Assembly: GCF_030867145.1 (NCBI RefSeq)
Contig: NC_134429.1
Location: 15,004,677-15,068,676 of the forward strand
Direction: 5' to 3'
Length of the DNA stretch: 64,000 bases
Origin: Opisthocomus hoazin
Lineage: Eukaryota; Chordata; Aves; Opisthocomiformes; Opisthocomidae
Under the pieces are notes generated by a model. That model did no database searches and was not told the origin of the DNA. It worked only from the letters and a program-made list of their open reading frames with translations. Of this stretch, positions 10,321 through 20,100 are shown in pieces. Within the stretch, counting starts at the first letter, position 1. Each line of letters starts with the position of its first letter. Made by a program: the position numbers and the translations under genes.

Positions 10321-10965
10321 CTTTTGTGATCAAGGGACACCGGTGCGTGCCCGCGTGTGCAGAGAGAGGGAAGGGAAGAGAAAAAGCGCTTTTAATTGAA
10401 AAGAAAAGGTGTTCAGCTCGGTTCAATTCTCCTCGCCCTGGCTGCTGGTTTTGGGGCTGAGAATGGGCATTTGAAGGGAGGGAAAAGGAGGAAAATAAAG
10501 CTAGGGAAAGGCTTCCAAAAACTGGCCGCCTCAAAATTAGCGTCTCGGGGCTGAGGAGATCAGTCAGGATGGGGTTATCCTGAGCCCCGGGGGAAGGAGG
10601 CAGGGAGGGGGTGTGGGGAATGCTTTTAGGGGGGGCTACACGCACTCATCGATTTATTATTCCCTGAAACACCCCGGCTCGCCTTCTCCCCACAGATCGG
10701 GGCCAAAGCAAATGCTTGAACGCGCGCCACTTGTTGCACATGGGGAAAAAAAAAAAAAAAAATCACTTTAATTTATTCATAGCCTTCAACCCCGCACCGG
10801 CTTCTACCCATCTGAGCCTGCGAACTGCAGCTTCATTAAAGCCCCTTCCCCTTCTCCCTGCTTTCCACGAACACCTGAATAAACTTACACCCCCTCCCCC
10901 CAAAAAATCTGAATTTTTTTGCCACCCGGCAGGGGGGTTTCTCTCGGCCCCAGCGTGGCACTCAC
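10321..10965 (-). other. PAX7 intron 2
   Basis: This is a 645-nt GT-AG intron separating the PAI and RED halves of the paired domain. It contains an A17 tract near 10745-10761 and no recognisable coding or RNA gene. The acceptor side is poor in pyrimidines, ending GATCACAAAAG before the CAG. Confidence 0.9.
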
Positions 10966-11201
10966 CCTGGGCTTGCTGCCTCCGATGGCCCCGGGCCGGA
11001 TCGAGCCCGTCTCCTGGTACCTGCAGAGGATTTTGGAGACGCAGCCGTGGGAGACCCGCAGCTGCCGGGAGATCACGCAGGGCCGGATCCCGTGGTGAGC
11101 CATCTCCACGATCTTGTGACGGATGTGGTTGGGCAGCGGCCGGCCGTTGATGAACACCCCCCCGAGCTGGTTCACCCTGCCCTGGCCCAGCGGGGTGGAA
11201 A
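10966..11201 (-). CDS. PAX7: PAX7 coding exon 2 (PAI half of the paired domain)
   Basis: The exon is 236 nt. It completes the split valine (G|TT) and encodes 78 more residues, from [14 protein letters not shown] to GAIGGSKPR. The acceptor is CTCTGCAG|TTTCC, preceded by a pyrimidine-rich stretch. The donor is CCCAGG|GTGAGT. This is the N-terminal (PAI) subdomain of the paired domain. It contains the beta-hairpin [12 protein letters not shown], the helices around [10 protein letters not shown] and [10 protein letters not shown], and the recognition helix [11 protein letters not shown], which contacts DNA in solved paired-domain structures. All residues expected for a working PAI domain are present, with no frameshift or stop. 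The codon phase fits exon 1 upstream and exon 3 downstream exactly. Confidence 0.98.
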
Positions 11202-11488
11202 CTGCAGAGCAAGGGGTGGTGGTGGGGGAACCCAGACAAAACAACGAGGGGGAAAACAGTTAAAAGAGGGAAAAACCCGGCAAAACGGGGTGCATCCCTC
11301 CCTGCACCGTCAGCTTCCCTCCTGGGGTTTGAGACTGTGAAAGCAGGGAGGAACCTCTCGCCCGTCCCCTGGTATTTAGCCCCACCACCACGGGCAAGAC
11401 TTTTCGCATCGATACAGGGAAAATAAAACCAGCCCGCGACCCGCACGCCCCTCACCCCGCTCTCCCAGGCGGCCACGATGCTTCTGTC

Positions 11489-11700
11489 TATATATATAGA
11501 TATTTGGCATAATATCTATAGATTTTATCTAGATATTTGCCATTTTATATATATAGATTTTATATAGATATTTTACATTACAGATATAGATTTTATATAG
11601 ATATTTGGCACTATATATTTTATATAGATATTTGGCAATATATCTATATTTTATATAGATATTTGACATTATATATCTATATTTTATGTAGATATTTGGC
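11489..11700. repeat. AT-rich minisatellite in PAX7 intron 1
   Basis: About six and a half units of 27-35 bp, each starting AGATATTTGGCAT or a near copy, followed by a variable TATATCTATATTTTATAT segment. Unit starts are spaced irregularly because of small indels. The strong A/T bias stands out against the surrounding GC-rich intron. It ends in AGATATTTGGC at 11690-11700. Confidence 0.9.
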
Positions 11701-12029
11701 TTTTCACACCTGTGTTTTAAATCACAGCCGACGTTCTCACAGCGAAAGATTTAAAACCGCACGGTGAAGCCCCCCAAAACTTCCCCTTTCCCCCCCAAAA
11801 GCGCACTCCACTGCTTGCTTCAAATTACGGGGCTACCTCCTTCCAAACAAACTTTTGGAAATAACCTTGTTAAATACCCTCGAGGGGCTTTTTTTGGTTA
11901 GATTCCCCCCCCCCATTCCTGTGGTTTTTTGTTCAGCGGTTCGGGGAGGCGCGGAAGAAGCGCGGATCCCCGACACCTTGCGCGGCGCAGGGCACCGGCG
12001 GCTCGTTAATCCCCCTCCCCGGTTTGTTT

Positions 12030-12560
12030 AATATCTCGCAATGTAGATCTTGCAGATTAATATGATTTCACAGGCTGGAAATGAAAAAAAAAAATAAGAA
12101 AAGAAGCGAGGAGGGGAGAACTCAGCTGGGTAATTTGCAGCAAGGCTGGAGGGGGCGAGGGACAGGGAAGGCGAGGGGGGTGATTTTGCTCTTTATACAA
12201 AGAAAAGTCGATTCCAGAAATTGCCTCGCGATTTAACAAGAATCATGCACCGCTAATTCCGAGTCACTTGGCCAGCACTCCCTGGATATATCATTATCGA
12301 CAGATAACACTCGAGTGGCCAATTTTACATTCAAGAGGTACTAAAACCGCCGGCCGCTCTCTCTTTTCATTATTCCCAGTCATGTTGTGCAAATATTGTT
12401 GTAATCCTTTGATCCTTTCCCTTGCCGTCTGTTTTACTTCATTTGCTACAGAAAAGCACTTCACCAAATCCCCCCAGCTTGTGTGTTTTGCAGCCTGCGT
12501 GGTTTTCCACAGGTTTGAGTTTCGCCACTTGAGCACGGGCTGGATGAAATTTCCCCGTTT
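12030..12560. promoter_or_regulatory. candidate enhancer island in PAX7 intron 1
   Basis: The unique, balanced sequence contains TTGCAGATTAATATGATT near 12050, CCGCTAATTCCGAG near 12250, ATCATTATCGACAG near 12289, and CACTCGAGTG, a perfect 10-bp palindrome with a CTCGAG E-box, near 12308. A TTGGCCA at about 12270 and a TGGCCAA at about 12316 form an inverted pair flanking the core. The position just downstream of the promoter in a developmental gene favours a regulatory role. This is inferred, not shown. Confidence 0.42.
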
Positions 12561-13229
12561 AATAAATGCGGGGAGAGGGGTCCCGCTCTAATTTTGCCTT
12601 TTTTTGGGTCGGCGTGTGCCTAGAAATAATAACCCCGGCACACAAAGGAAAAGCAGATGACGGGGAAAGTTGATGGGCTACGAGGTGGGGATGACACTTC
12701 GTGAGGTGACAGCTACAAAGTGTCCCCCCCTCCCCGTCCACTCGCCAGCCCCGGCCAAGGACATCTCGGCTGCGGATGCTCCCAGTTTAGGGTCGGTTTA
12801 TTTTTGCTTATTTTCCTCCAGAAAAAGTGGAAAACAATAAATTTGGTTGGTTTTCCCCATCTTTGCGGGTAGAGTAAATCGTCGGGGTATTTGCGGGTTT
12901 AAAACAAACAAACAAAAAAAAATCAACTAAAATGACCTCAACAAACCCAAACCGTGAGAACCTGCTCCCCAAAATCGACGGGATGCCTGCAACTATTTTA
13001 AATACGGGGGGGGGGATATAGGAATAAAAGAAGCCCAAACCCGGTAATTTCGAGCAGCCACAGCGGGAAGCGAAGGAGCTAAATCCCGGGCAGAAGTTGG
13101 ATGGCTCCTCTCGGGACCCCCCCCCCAACCCCCCCAGCCGGAGCAGCCCTGGCCGGCCCCCCCCCCCCCCCGGGGGGCAGCGGGGTGCCGGGGCAGGAGC
13201 GGTTTAGCGAGGGGCTCTCCCGGACCTAC

Positions 13230-13314
13230 CTTCCAAGGGGAAGCCGGTGCGGGGGTAGTTTTGCCCCGGAGCCGGGCGCATCATCCGAGGCACCGTCCCG
13301 GGCAGAGCTGCCAT
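13230..13314 (-). CDS. PAX7: PAX7 coding exon 1 (N-terminus, residues 1-28 plus one base)
   Basis: The exon starts at the ATG at 13314-13312 and encodes 28 residues beginning [19 protein letters not shown] and ending GFPLE. One extra G then begins a split valine codon. The donor is GAAG|GTAGGT, with the intron starting at 13229. The 85-nt length fits the vertebrate PAX7 first coding exon: 28 codons plus phase 1. This short N-terminal arm precedes the paired domain. The ATG context on the minus strand has G/C-rich flanks, and no in-frame upstream ATG extends the protein in a recognisable way. The longer open frame upstream is proline-rich leader sequence that does not match PAX proteins. Confidence 0.96.
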
Positions 13315-13619
13315 GGTGGGCCGGGGGGGGGGGGAAGGGGAGGGGGGGGGGGTCGGGGCGGTGGAGCGGTCCGGTCCGAACCGGGGGGGACCCCGTTGGC
13401 CCCGGGAGAGCCGAGGCGGGGGGGGGGCTGCGGGGATGCTTCTCCTCGGAGCCGAAGCGCTTCTCTCTTCCAGCCCGCGGCTGCAAAACAAGCGAGAAAT
13501 CTTTGCTCCAAGGAAAAAATAATAATAATAAGCAGAAAAATAATAGCAATAATAAAGGGAGGGTGGGAAAAGGGGGGGAATCACCCACCAGAAATTCCTC
13601 TGAAAGTTTTAGGGCTATG

Positions 13620-13685
13620 TCAGAGCCGGCCTGAGCGGGCGCTCCGGAGGAATGTAACCCGGACTGCCGGGAGCAGCAGCCACAT
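13620..13685 (-). CDS. 21-codon upstream ORF in the PAX7 leader
   Basis: This is the only ATG in the inferred leader. It opens a 21-residue frame starting MWLLLPAVRV and ending at TGA 305 nt before the PAX7 ATG. The start context is weak (T at -3, T at +4), so most ribosomes would be expected to pass it. The peptide has no recognisable family. It may be a mild translational brake or have no effect. Confidence 0.3.
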   Translation of the reverse strand: MWLLLPAVRVTFLRSARSGRL

Positions 13686-13724
13686 CCAAAGTTGCCTCGG
13701 TGCTGGGCTGGGCTTAGGGCTGCT

Positions 13725-13750
13725 GGGGGGGGGGGGGGGGGGGGGGGGGG
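13725..13750 (+). repeat. 26-nt G homopolymer
   Basis: An uninterrupted run of 26 G on the plus strand, which is the template strand of PAX7, lies inside the inferred leader. It would give 26 C in the RNA and could form G-quadruplexes in the DNA. Homopolymer length is prone to sequencing error. Confidence 0.85.
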
Positions 13751-13955
13751 AACGGGACGTGGAGGGAGGGGGGAGCCGACTTCCCCCCCCCCCCTTATTT
13801 TGTTGTTGCTTTTTTTTTTTTAGGTGGTCGGTGCCTGTCGCTTAAGGGATGCTCGGGGGGGGGGGGGGGGGTGGCTGGGAGGAGGAGGGGGGTGTCAGAT
13901 GGAGGGTTTGGAAGTTGTTAAAGCGCTGAAGTTGGGGCCGTGGGGAGGACGAGCG

Positions 13956-14035
13956 AGCTGTGATAGGCTCCGGCTCCTTTCTTTTATTCATGGCCGGGGA
14001 AGGGGGTACCACGGCAGGGCCGAGAGACCAATAAG
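13956..14035 (-). promoter_or_regulatory. PAX7: PAX7 core promoter: CCAAT box and TATA-like AATAAAAG
   Basis: Reading the minus strand, an inverted CCAAT (ATTGG at 14032-14028) is followed about 40 bp later by AATAAAAG (13988-13981). A TCA initiator-like triplet near 13963-13961 lies the expected 25-30 bp after the TATA-like box. The order and spacing are those of a standard RNA polymerase II promoter, and it sits in the GC-rich island just upstream of exon 1. The start site is inferred. Confidence 0.5.
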
Positions 14036-14060
14036 CGGCAGCAGCTTCCCAGCGCTCAGG

Positions 14061-16540
14061 CAAAGCTGATTTTTTTAATTTATTTTTTTTTTAAAAAGAC
14101 GTTATTATCCATTACTAGGCTTGGCTTCCTTTTGACGGATATCTGGGGTTCCCCTCTCCCGGGCTGAAAACATATTGGGGTGAAAAGAGCAAGGAGAAAG
14201 TTTAGGAAAGGTGTTTTTTTTATTTGAAGTGTTTCTTATTTCTTTTTTTTCGCCTAAGTTAGGCGCACCCAGAGCATCCGTGCGGGTTCTAGAGGGGTAA
14301 GGCCGACCCGGGGGGGGTTGATCCTGGCCTAGGGGTGCAGCGTGGATTAAAAAAAAAAAAAAAAACAACCCACAAAAATCCCCCCAAACCTACAGCCCCC
14401 CCCCCCCCCCTTAGCTGCCCGCCCGAGCCCAGCGCTCGCCGCCCTGCAGCCCGCTCCCCCGGGAGGGGTCGGACCCGCTGCCCCCCCCCTTCCTGGCCGT
14501 TAAGGGGAGGCGGCTGGTCCTGCCCAGCACCCCCGCTATATGGGTCCGAGCTGGGGACCAGCTGAGCTGCCCCACCACCAGGTAGCTCCCTGCGCTTCTC
14601 CCTCGTTAGCATCACGGCTTTAATGAAGAGAGGGGCTCCCAGCTGCCCAACTGGTACCATTTGGAGGGGGGGGTGGGGGGGGTGGGTAGCCCCTCGGGTG
14701 CTCCCCGCCGTTCTCCCGCGAACTGCCCGCCCGCTCGCTCGCTGACCCGGGACGGGCTGAACAAATAGCCAATGTTTTCCCCAAAAAATAGGAGCGGGGC
14801 AGGAATCCTCCTCGCAGCGGGGCATGACGCCAGGGCTCACGAACCCTTTTGTTTGCAGCTGTAAAAGGACTTGCCGTGCAAACCGCTGGAAGCTTCTCTT
14901 CCCCCGCCCTTAAAAGCATCCGGGGGGGGGGGGGGGGGGGATAAAGCAGCCAGCGACACTTCTGACCCGTCTGCGCCCAAAATGTGGTCCCCTAAATCTC
15001 CTCCCTGTCCCCCCCGAGGGCATCACCACCACTAATCCTCCCCTGCCTTCTCCTGGTGCTGGTTTTTGCTTTGAAACTAAAGCCCTGGCTGGACCCCTCC
15101 CAGTCCAGCCACATCTTCATCGCTCACCCTCTTCCCCCGCACCCGCCTCGCTGCGCGGCCCCGAGTTGGTTTTCTCCCGTTTCCACGCTCCAAATTCGCC
15201 CAAACTCCCCTCAAAAAAGACGGGACAGGGGGAAAAAAAAATACAATATTGCAATTCTTCCCGAGGTGTCAAGTTGCTTCCGAAGCCTCCTCCATCCCGG
15301 CGCAGCCCCGACTTTGGGGCTCCAGCAAACGAAAAGAAAGCCTTTCACCTCCCCTCCTCCCCGAAAACGCCAATTCCCGAAGTTTTAGGCAGAGAAATAA
15401 CGGGCCGAGCCGAGCGGGACCAGCCCGGAGCTCCTCGCAGCCCCTGCTCCACTGCATTCCTCCAGCGCGGCAGTAATTCAATTATTTGCCTTTCATTTGC
15501 TTAGATGGGAAGGAAAGAGCCTGGGAATAAAGTTGAAAATTAAATGTTTCTGCTCTCCCAGCACCGGGAGAAGATTAAACTAAAGAACCCGAGCCCGGAG
15601 TCCCTGCCTTCCCTCAGCTCTAGGGTTACCTCGCCGGGAGAAAAATATCTCACATCAAACAGCATTTGTTTTCCCTCGGCTCCCCCCTCCCTCCAATTGG
15701 GGTAAGATTTGACACTTTCAGGCAAAAAAAACCACAAAAAACCCCCAACACCAACTTCACTTTCTCCTCCAGCACTTGCTGCCAGCTGCGGGCAGCCACC
15801 AAGCAAAGAGCTACCTTCTATTTTTTTTTGGTATTTATTTCTATTTAAGCGGTGCGGCAGTACGCGGCAGTAGCCCCTAATTTTGTTTGAGGGGGGGTGG
15901 GATGAGGGGTGACAGGGGACTGTCACAGCCGGGGAGGGGGACACACAGACTCCTGCTGGAAAGCAATTTCACAAATCATTTTTCTAACAATTAAGGAGTG
16001 TGCAGGGGTGAAATGGCGATTTCACATGCAGAGCTGGGGGCCGGGGGGTGTTACCTGCGCACCCAGCTGAGAAAGGAGGAACCCCTTTTTAATTTTTTTT
16101 TTTAAATGTTTTTTTCCCCCCCCTTTTTTTTTTTGCCCAGTGCTCTGCTTCATTACCCATGTTCACAAAAGAGAGACCCCTTCTTTTCTCTCCTGGGAGC
16201 AGCGAGCAATAGATTAAAACAAGCATCAATCAGGAAAGGAGCAAGTAACTGCTTAAAGGAACAGGGGCAGAATTCCTCCCCGCTTCCCCCTTTCCCTGCG
16301 CATCTCCATGGTTTCCTAAGGTATGTTTCTGGTTGATAAATGCCGTATATCGCTATTCCCTTTGGAGAAACGGCTTGTAAATCAGCGCTGAAAGCCAACT
16401 CATAAGCAGAAGGGAATGGAGTTGGCTTTTTTTTTTTTTAGTTATTTATTTTTTAGGAGCCTCTCTGGCCCCCAGCATCCATCCCCTGCATCCTCCAGGA
16501 GAGGAAGGGGCTTTTGAAGTGCGAGGTGTCTCCTTGGAGG
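14061..16540. other. proximal upstream flank of PAX7, no gene seen
   Basis: The first 1.4 kb continues the GC-rich island with mononucleotide runs; the rest is C/T-rich mixed sequence. Short frames here are compositional. I see no exon with a recognisable product. Confidence 0.7.
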
Positions 16541-16549
16541 GGGCTAACA

Positions 16550-17160
16550 CAGCCAGGCTGGGGGGAAAAAGGGCCGTATATCCAATTTTCGACTTGAAAA
16601 AGACGCACACAGGTTAGCTAAGCCTGCCCAGAAAAAACACCGGGGCACAAGTGCTGCACCGGAGGCAAGCAGCCCCAGTCACCAATTATTATTAATTATG
16701 ATTCTCCTCAAAAACAAGTCCTGCTCTTTTATTTTTTTTCTGGGATGCCATCCCATTTCTAGAGCAATGTGGATCTTGAAATGAGAAATCTGCTTAGAAG
16801 ATAAGCCAGGTGCATCTCATCTGGTCAACCAAAACCTGAAGAATTTGGTCGAGATTTTCCCCCCCCAGGCAGGATGCAAAAAAAAAAATCTGCCTGGGGA
16901 TGAATTATTTAATGAAAAGTTGCTACCTTCAGCAATTACAAGAAGATTACTAATGTGGGAAGGTTTTCCATTTGAGATCTCGGAGTAATAAGCATTATTT
17001 TTTTAAGCGATTATCCAATAAATCTCTCTTTAAAGGGCGATAAATCCACCTTGAAAACTGGGGATTTAAAAAAATATTTCTGAGGGACTCCCACATTTTT
17101 TAAAATGACCATTGAAAAATCGTGAAAGGAAGAGTAACCCATTCAGCCTGAAGTGTTTGT
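16550..17160. promoter_or_regulatory. strong candidate enhancer island about 3 kb upstream of PAX7
   Basis: About 600 bp of unique sequence with a high density of homeodomain cores: CCAATTATTATTAATTATG near 16683, GAATTATTTAATG near 16903, GCAATTACAAG near 16933, GATTACTAATG near 16946 and TAATAAGCATTATT near 16986. TATCCAATAAATC lies near 17012. A perfect 10-bp inverted repeat lies inside (16863-16899). It contrasts with GC-rich DNA on the left and mixed DNA on the right and has no open frame. Position and content suggest a PAX7 enhancer, by inference. Confidence 0.5.
16863..16899. repeat. inverted repeat CCCCAGGCAG / CTGCCTGGGG
   Basis: Two perfect 10-bp arms (16863-16872 and 16890-16899) enclose a 17-nt A-rich loop. 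It could be a paired protein-binding site or a chance hairpin inside the upstream island. Confidence 0.8.
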
Positions 17161-20100
17161 TTTCTCAGAAAACCCAGAAAGTGGAGAAGGAATATTCGCA
17201 GCAAAGGCAGGCTCAGGAAAAACGGGCTGCTTGGTTAAAAAAAGGTGGCTGAGAGCTGGCAAAGCAACTCCTGGGCCAGGGGAGCCGAGCCCACTCATCC
17301 TCAATATCACCAAAATTATTAATTTTTCTCATTTGCATTAAACCCCAGAAGCTGCTGAAGGAAGCAGATGGGATTTGGGTGCAAGTATTTGGTGCCTGAT
17401 CCCACTCGAGCCCCTGGCAGCATCCCTGACCCATGGATGCAGAAGTGCCCTCCCATGTCCCAGGTCTCAGAAGACCCCAGGTGTCCCCAGGTATCAGAGG
17501 TCCTTGGGCAAGGCATCCCCTCAAAGGGAAAAGAAAAAAAGAACTGCATTTCTTGCTAAGATCTGCTGTTGGTTGCAGGCGGGTGAGAAGAAACAAAGAC
17601 AGGGTGGGGAAGGGAAATTTAAGGTCTTTGCTTGGTTCCCCAGCTCCAGAGCATGGCCCTGAAGTTGCATGGAGAGCATCACACTGGTGCCCAATTCACC
17701 TCTTCCCTCCCCTTTCTTAAGGGAGGCAAGGCTCTGCTTATTTGCCAGAGATGCTCTTAACTTCATTGCTAAAGAAGGGAAAAAGTTCCATGCAATCAGA
17801 CCATGGGGTTTTTGAAGCCCTAAAGCAGCCAGAATACAGTTTCCACTTCCAGAACTATTTCTAAAGGAAAAGTTTGCATTTTTTCTAATGCAGAGTGCTC
17901 CTGCACCATCAACACTGACCCTACAGCTTTGCAAGGAACTGGGTTATCCATGCTGTTAATTTGTACATGTAACAGGAAGTAATTTCCTTTTTTTTTTTTT
18001 TTTCCTCCCAGGGAAGGCAAGACCCAAACCCAAGAATAAAACTCCTCCAACTCTGCTCCCCATCAGGATGCTGAACAAAAGATAGAGTGCCACACCACCA
18101 CCGGGCTCCTTGGATCTGCCTCTCCACTGGGTCAGGTTTAATTTGCCCAGAGTGCGGTATTAATAGGATGTAAGCTGCGCCCTTGAACAATTACCTTATC
18201 AAAGCATAACATCTATGGAATGAGCAGAGTATTTTCATTAAACAAATCAAAATAATAAGGCTGGCAATGGCCTTGTTCCTTCTTTGAACCTATAAGTGGC
18301 TTTAGAGATATTCAACAGTACCACACCAACTTCTATTCCACTGGTAGTCCCTGCTTAGTTTTTCTAAAGAAGATTAGCTACTCCTTGCTAAAAGGCTCAG
18401 TCCTACCTTTGTCGGGGTGCACAGACTAATTGGGTTTTCCCTGCATACAACAGGATTCCTGTACTCCTGCTACCAGTATCGCTTCCCATTTCATGTGGCT
18501 TTTCAAGACAGAGGCAACACTTTGTGCATTTGATTTGTTCAGTGTTATGGATTAGAAATAACACTCTAAAATAGGACCTGAGTGTGCAAAGAGAGCAATC
18601 ACTTTGAGATGTTGCTGGAGCAGAACAAGGGTGGAAGCAAGAGTTTTCCCAACTTGTACCTTCTTGGAGTTTAGCAAAGAATGTGTTTTCAAGGGAACAG
18701 GCTGCTGGAGAAGGTGGCAGGGGACTCAGCTGGTCCCAGGGGAAATCACTGATGCTGGGCACTGAGGGGCCAACGTGCTTTAAGAAGAAAGAGGACAGCC
18801 TGGGAGCAAGGGGGGGGTTGCAATTTTAGGAGGCCTTTGTTTTTGGGACCCTTGGCTTCAGGCATGCCAAAGATGGATTTACGAAAGAGAGCAGAGCACC
18901 TGCCCTCAAATAATTCAAGCTGCCTCCGCACTGGATATAGATCCAAATCCCTTGTTATCTGGCTCATAACTCACCTGTTCCCAGATTAGTCCCACTCCAC
19001 TACTAAAGGCCAGAACATTTCTCACCCCCATAAAGACATCACTCTTCCTTCCTTACAATGGGGGGTAAAGAAACTACACCCAGATGCCTGTATCTAACAG
19101 CCCAGCTACTCTCAGCACTTCCTCAGCTGGCTGAATTTTCTGGGAGCTCCAGTCCTTTGTGCAGGCAAGGGGGGGCATCAAGCTTGATGAAGCCCTTGGA
19201 GAGCCAGATAAACCAGAGCACAGGGCTTGGATCTCAAGCCTAGCCTAGCCCCAGAAGGCTGCCAGCATGGAGGAGGTCACAGCAGCAGCAAGAAGTCTGA
19301 GAAAAAGTCATAAGCACAGAGGGAAGGAAACACAAAGGGTTTGGTTTGGCCTTTCTTGGAGTGTAAGGAATCGGATGGAGCCAAGCTGCATATTTGTCTG
19401 GGTGAATTAGAAGCACAATCCTCTCTTCCCAGAGGGAGAAGTTGCTTCATATTTATACATTTAGTCTTACAGGTGTAAAATAGCTTTCCTTTATGCTTAT
19501 ATAATAATTTTTTCATTTGAATTTCAAGGCTTTATTCCCTTCTTTGGATTCAAGTCTCCTACCTGAGCCTTATTCTCCATATTGCCATTAATTCCTTCAT
19601 CACAGAAATGAATTCCATTTAATTCTCTATAGCAGTTGTTAAGGTAGATCAAAAAGTGCATTTGCAAAGGTTCCTTCCCCTTCTCCCTTATGGTTTCCAG
19701 CTCACCTGTGTCCTGGAAAGACTTGAATTTGAAGCCATAGCACTACTCACCACCAGTTCCTCTCACTGCAGAGGAGGAAAGGAGGGACAGGGGAAGCCCT
19801 TTTTCTCCCCTCCCAGTTCACAGCTGGGGTACTTCAGCCTGACTGGCATTAACGAGGTTAATTATTGATGCCAGCTGCAGATACAGCTTACCTGTTCCAC
19901 CAGGTGAGTTATAATTAGGCAAGACCTGACCCCAGTTAAGTTGGAAAGCTGAGACACCAACACAACCCAGGATTTCCATTAGGAAGAGGATGAAGTCAGG
20001 AAAATGGAGAGATTTCAGGGAAAAACCAAGCAAGCATGCAGATTTCAGCAATGCCAAGCCTGCTCTCAGAGGCACTGTTTCAGCAGAGCATCTCTAGACA

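Larger units (their letters stand above)
11202..13229 (-). other. PAX7 intron 1
   Basis: This is a 2028-nt GT-AG intron after the first coding exon. It carries an AT-rich minisatellite (11489-11700) and an enhancer-like island (12030-12560). GC-rich flanks near exon 1 belong to the promoter CpG island. There is no coding potential: the one long plus-strand frame across the minisatellite is an Ile/Tyr-rich artefact. Confidence 0.92.
1..13960 (-). other. PAX7: PAX7 gene, 5' portion (exons 1-4; rest lies off the left edge)
   Basis: This span holds the promoter-proximal part of PAX7, a paired-box and homeobox transcription factor of muscle stem cells, neural crest and dorsal neural tube. Four coding exons are visible on the minus strand with phase-consistent GT-AG junctions. 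Introns 1, 2 and 3 are 2028, 645 and 980 nt, and the fourth exceeds 9 kb. PAX3 is the only close alternative. The N-terminal [14 protein letters not shown] sequence and the arginine ending exon 2 (SKPR rather than the SKPK I recall for PAX3) point to PAX7, as does the KLHDC7A neighbour. I see no homeodomain-coding exon anywhere in 1-9081, so exons 5 onward must be outside the window. The 5' limit near 13960 is inferred from the TATA-like box, not observed. Confidence 0.95.
13315..13960 (-). other. PAX7: PAX7 5' leader (inferred extent)
   Basis: The leader runs from an inferred start near 13960 to the ATG. It is very GC-rich and contains a 26-nt C run on the transcript strand (13725-13750), further C runs near 13320-13430 and 13855-13870, and an AATAATAATAATAA-type patch near 13520. 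Only one upstream ATG exists in the whole leader (13685). An unspliced leader of about 650 nt is plausible for PAX7, but transcript data are needed to fix the start. Confidence 0.55.
12950..15450. other. CpG-rich island over the PAX7 promoter
   Basis: This interval has high G+C and frequent CpG across exon 1, the leader and about 1.4 kb upstream. Long G or C runs occur at 13156-13170, 13320-13352, 13725-13750, 13855-13870, 14397-14410 and 14921-14940. CpG islands over promoters are typical of PAX genes. The limits are judged by eye. Confidence 0.7.

Noticed and set aside
11537-11767. Ile/Tyr-rich 76-codon frame in PAX7 intron 1
   Set aside because: It is a translation of the AT-rich minisatellite.
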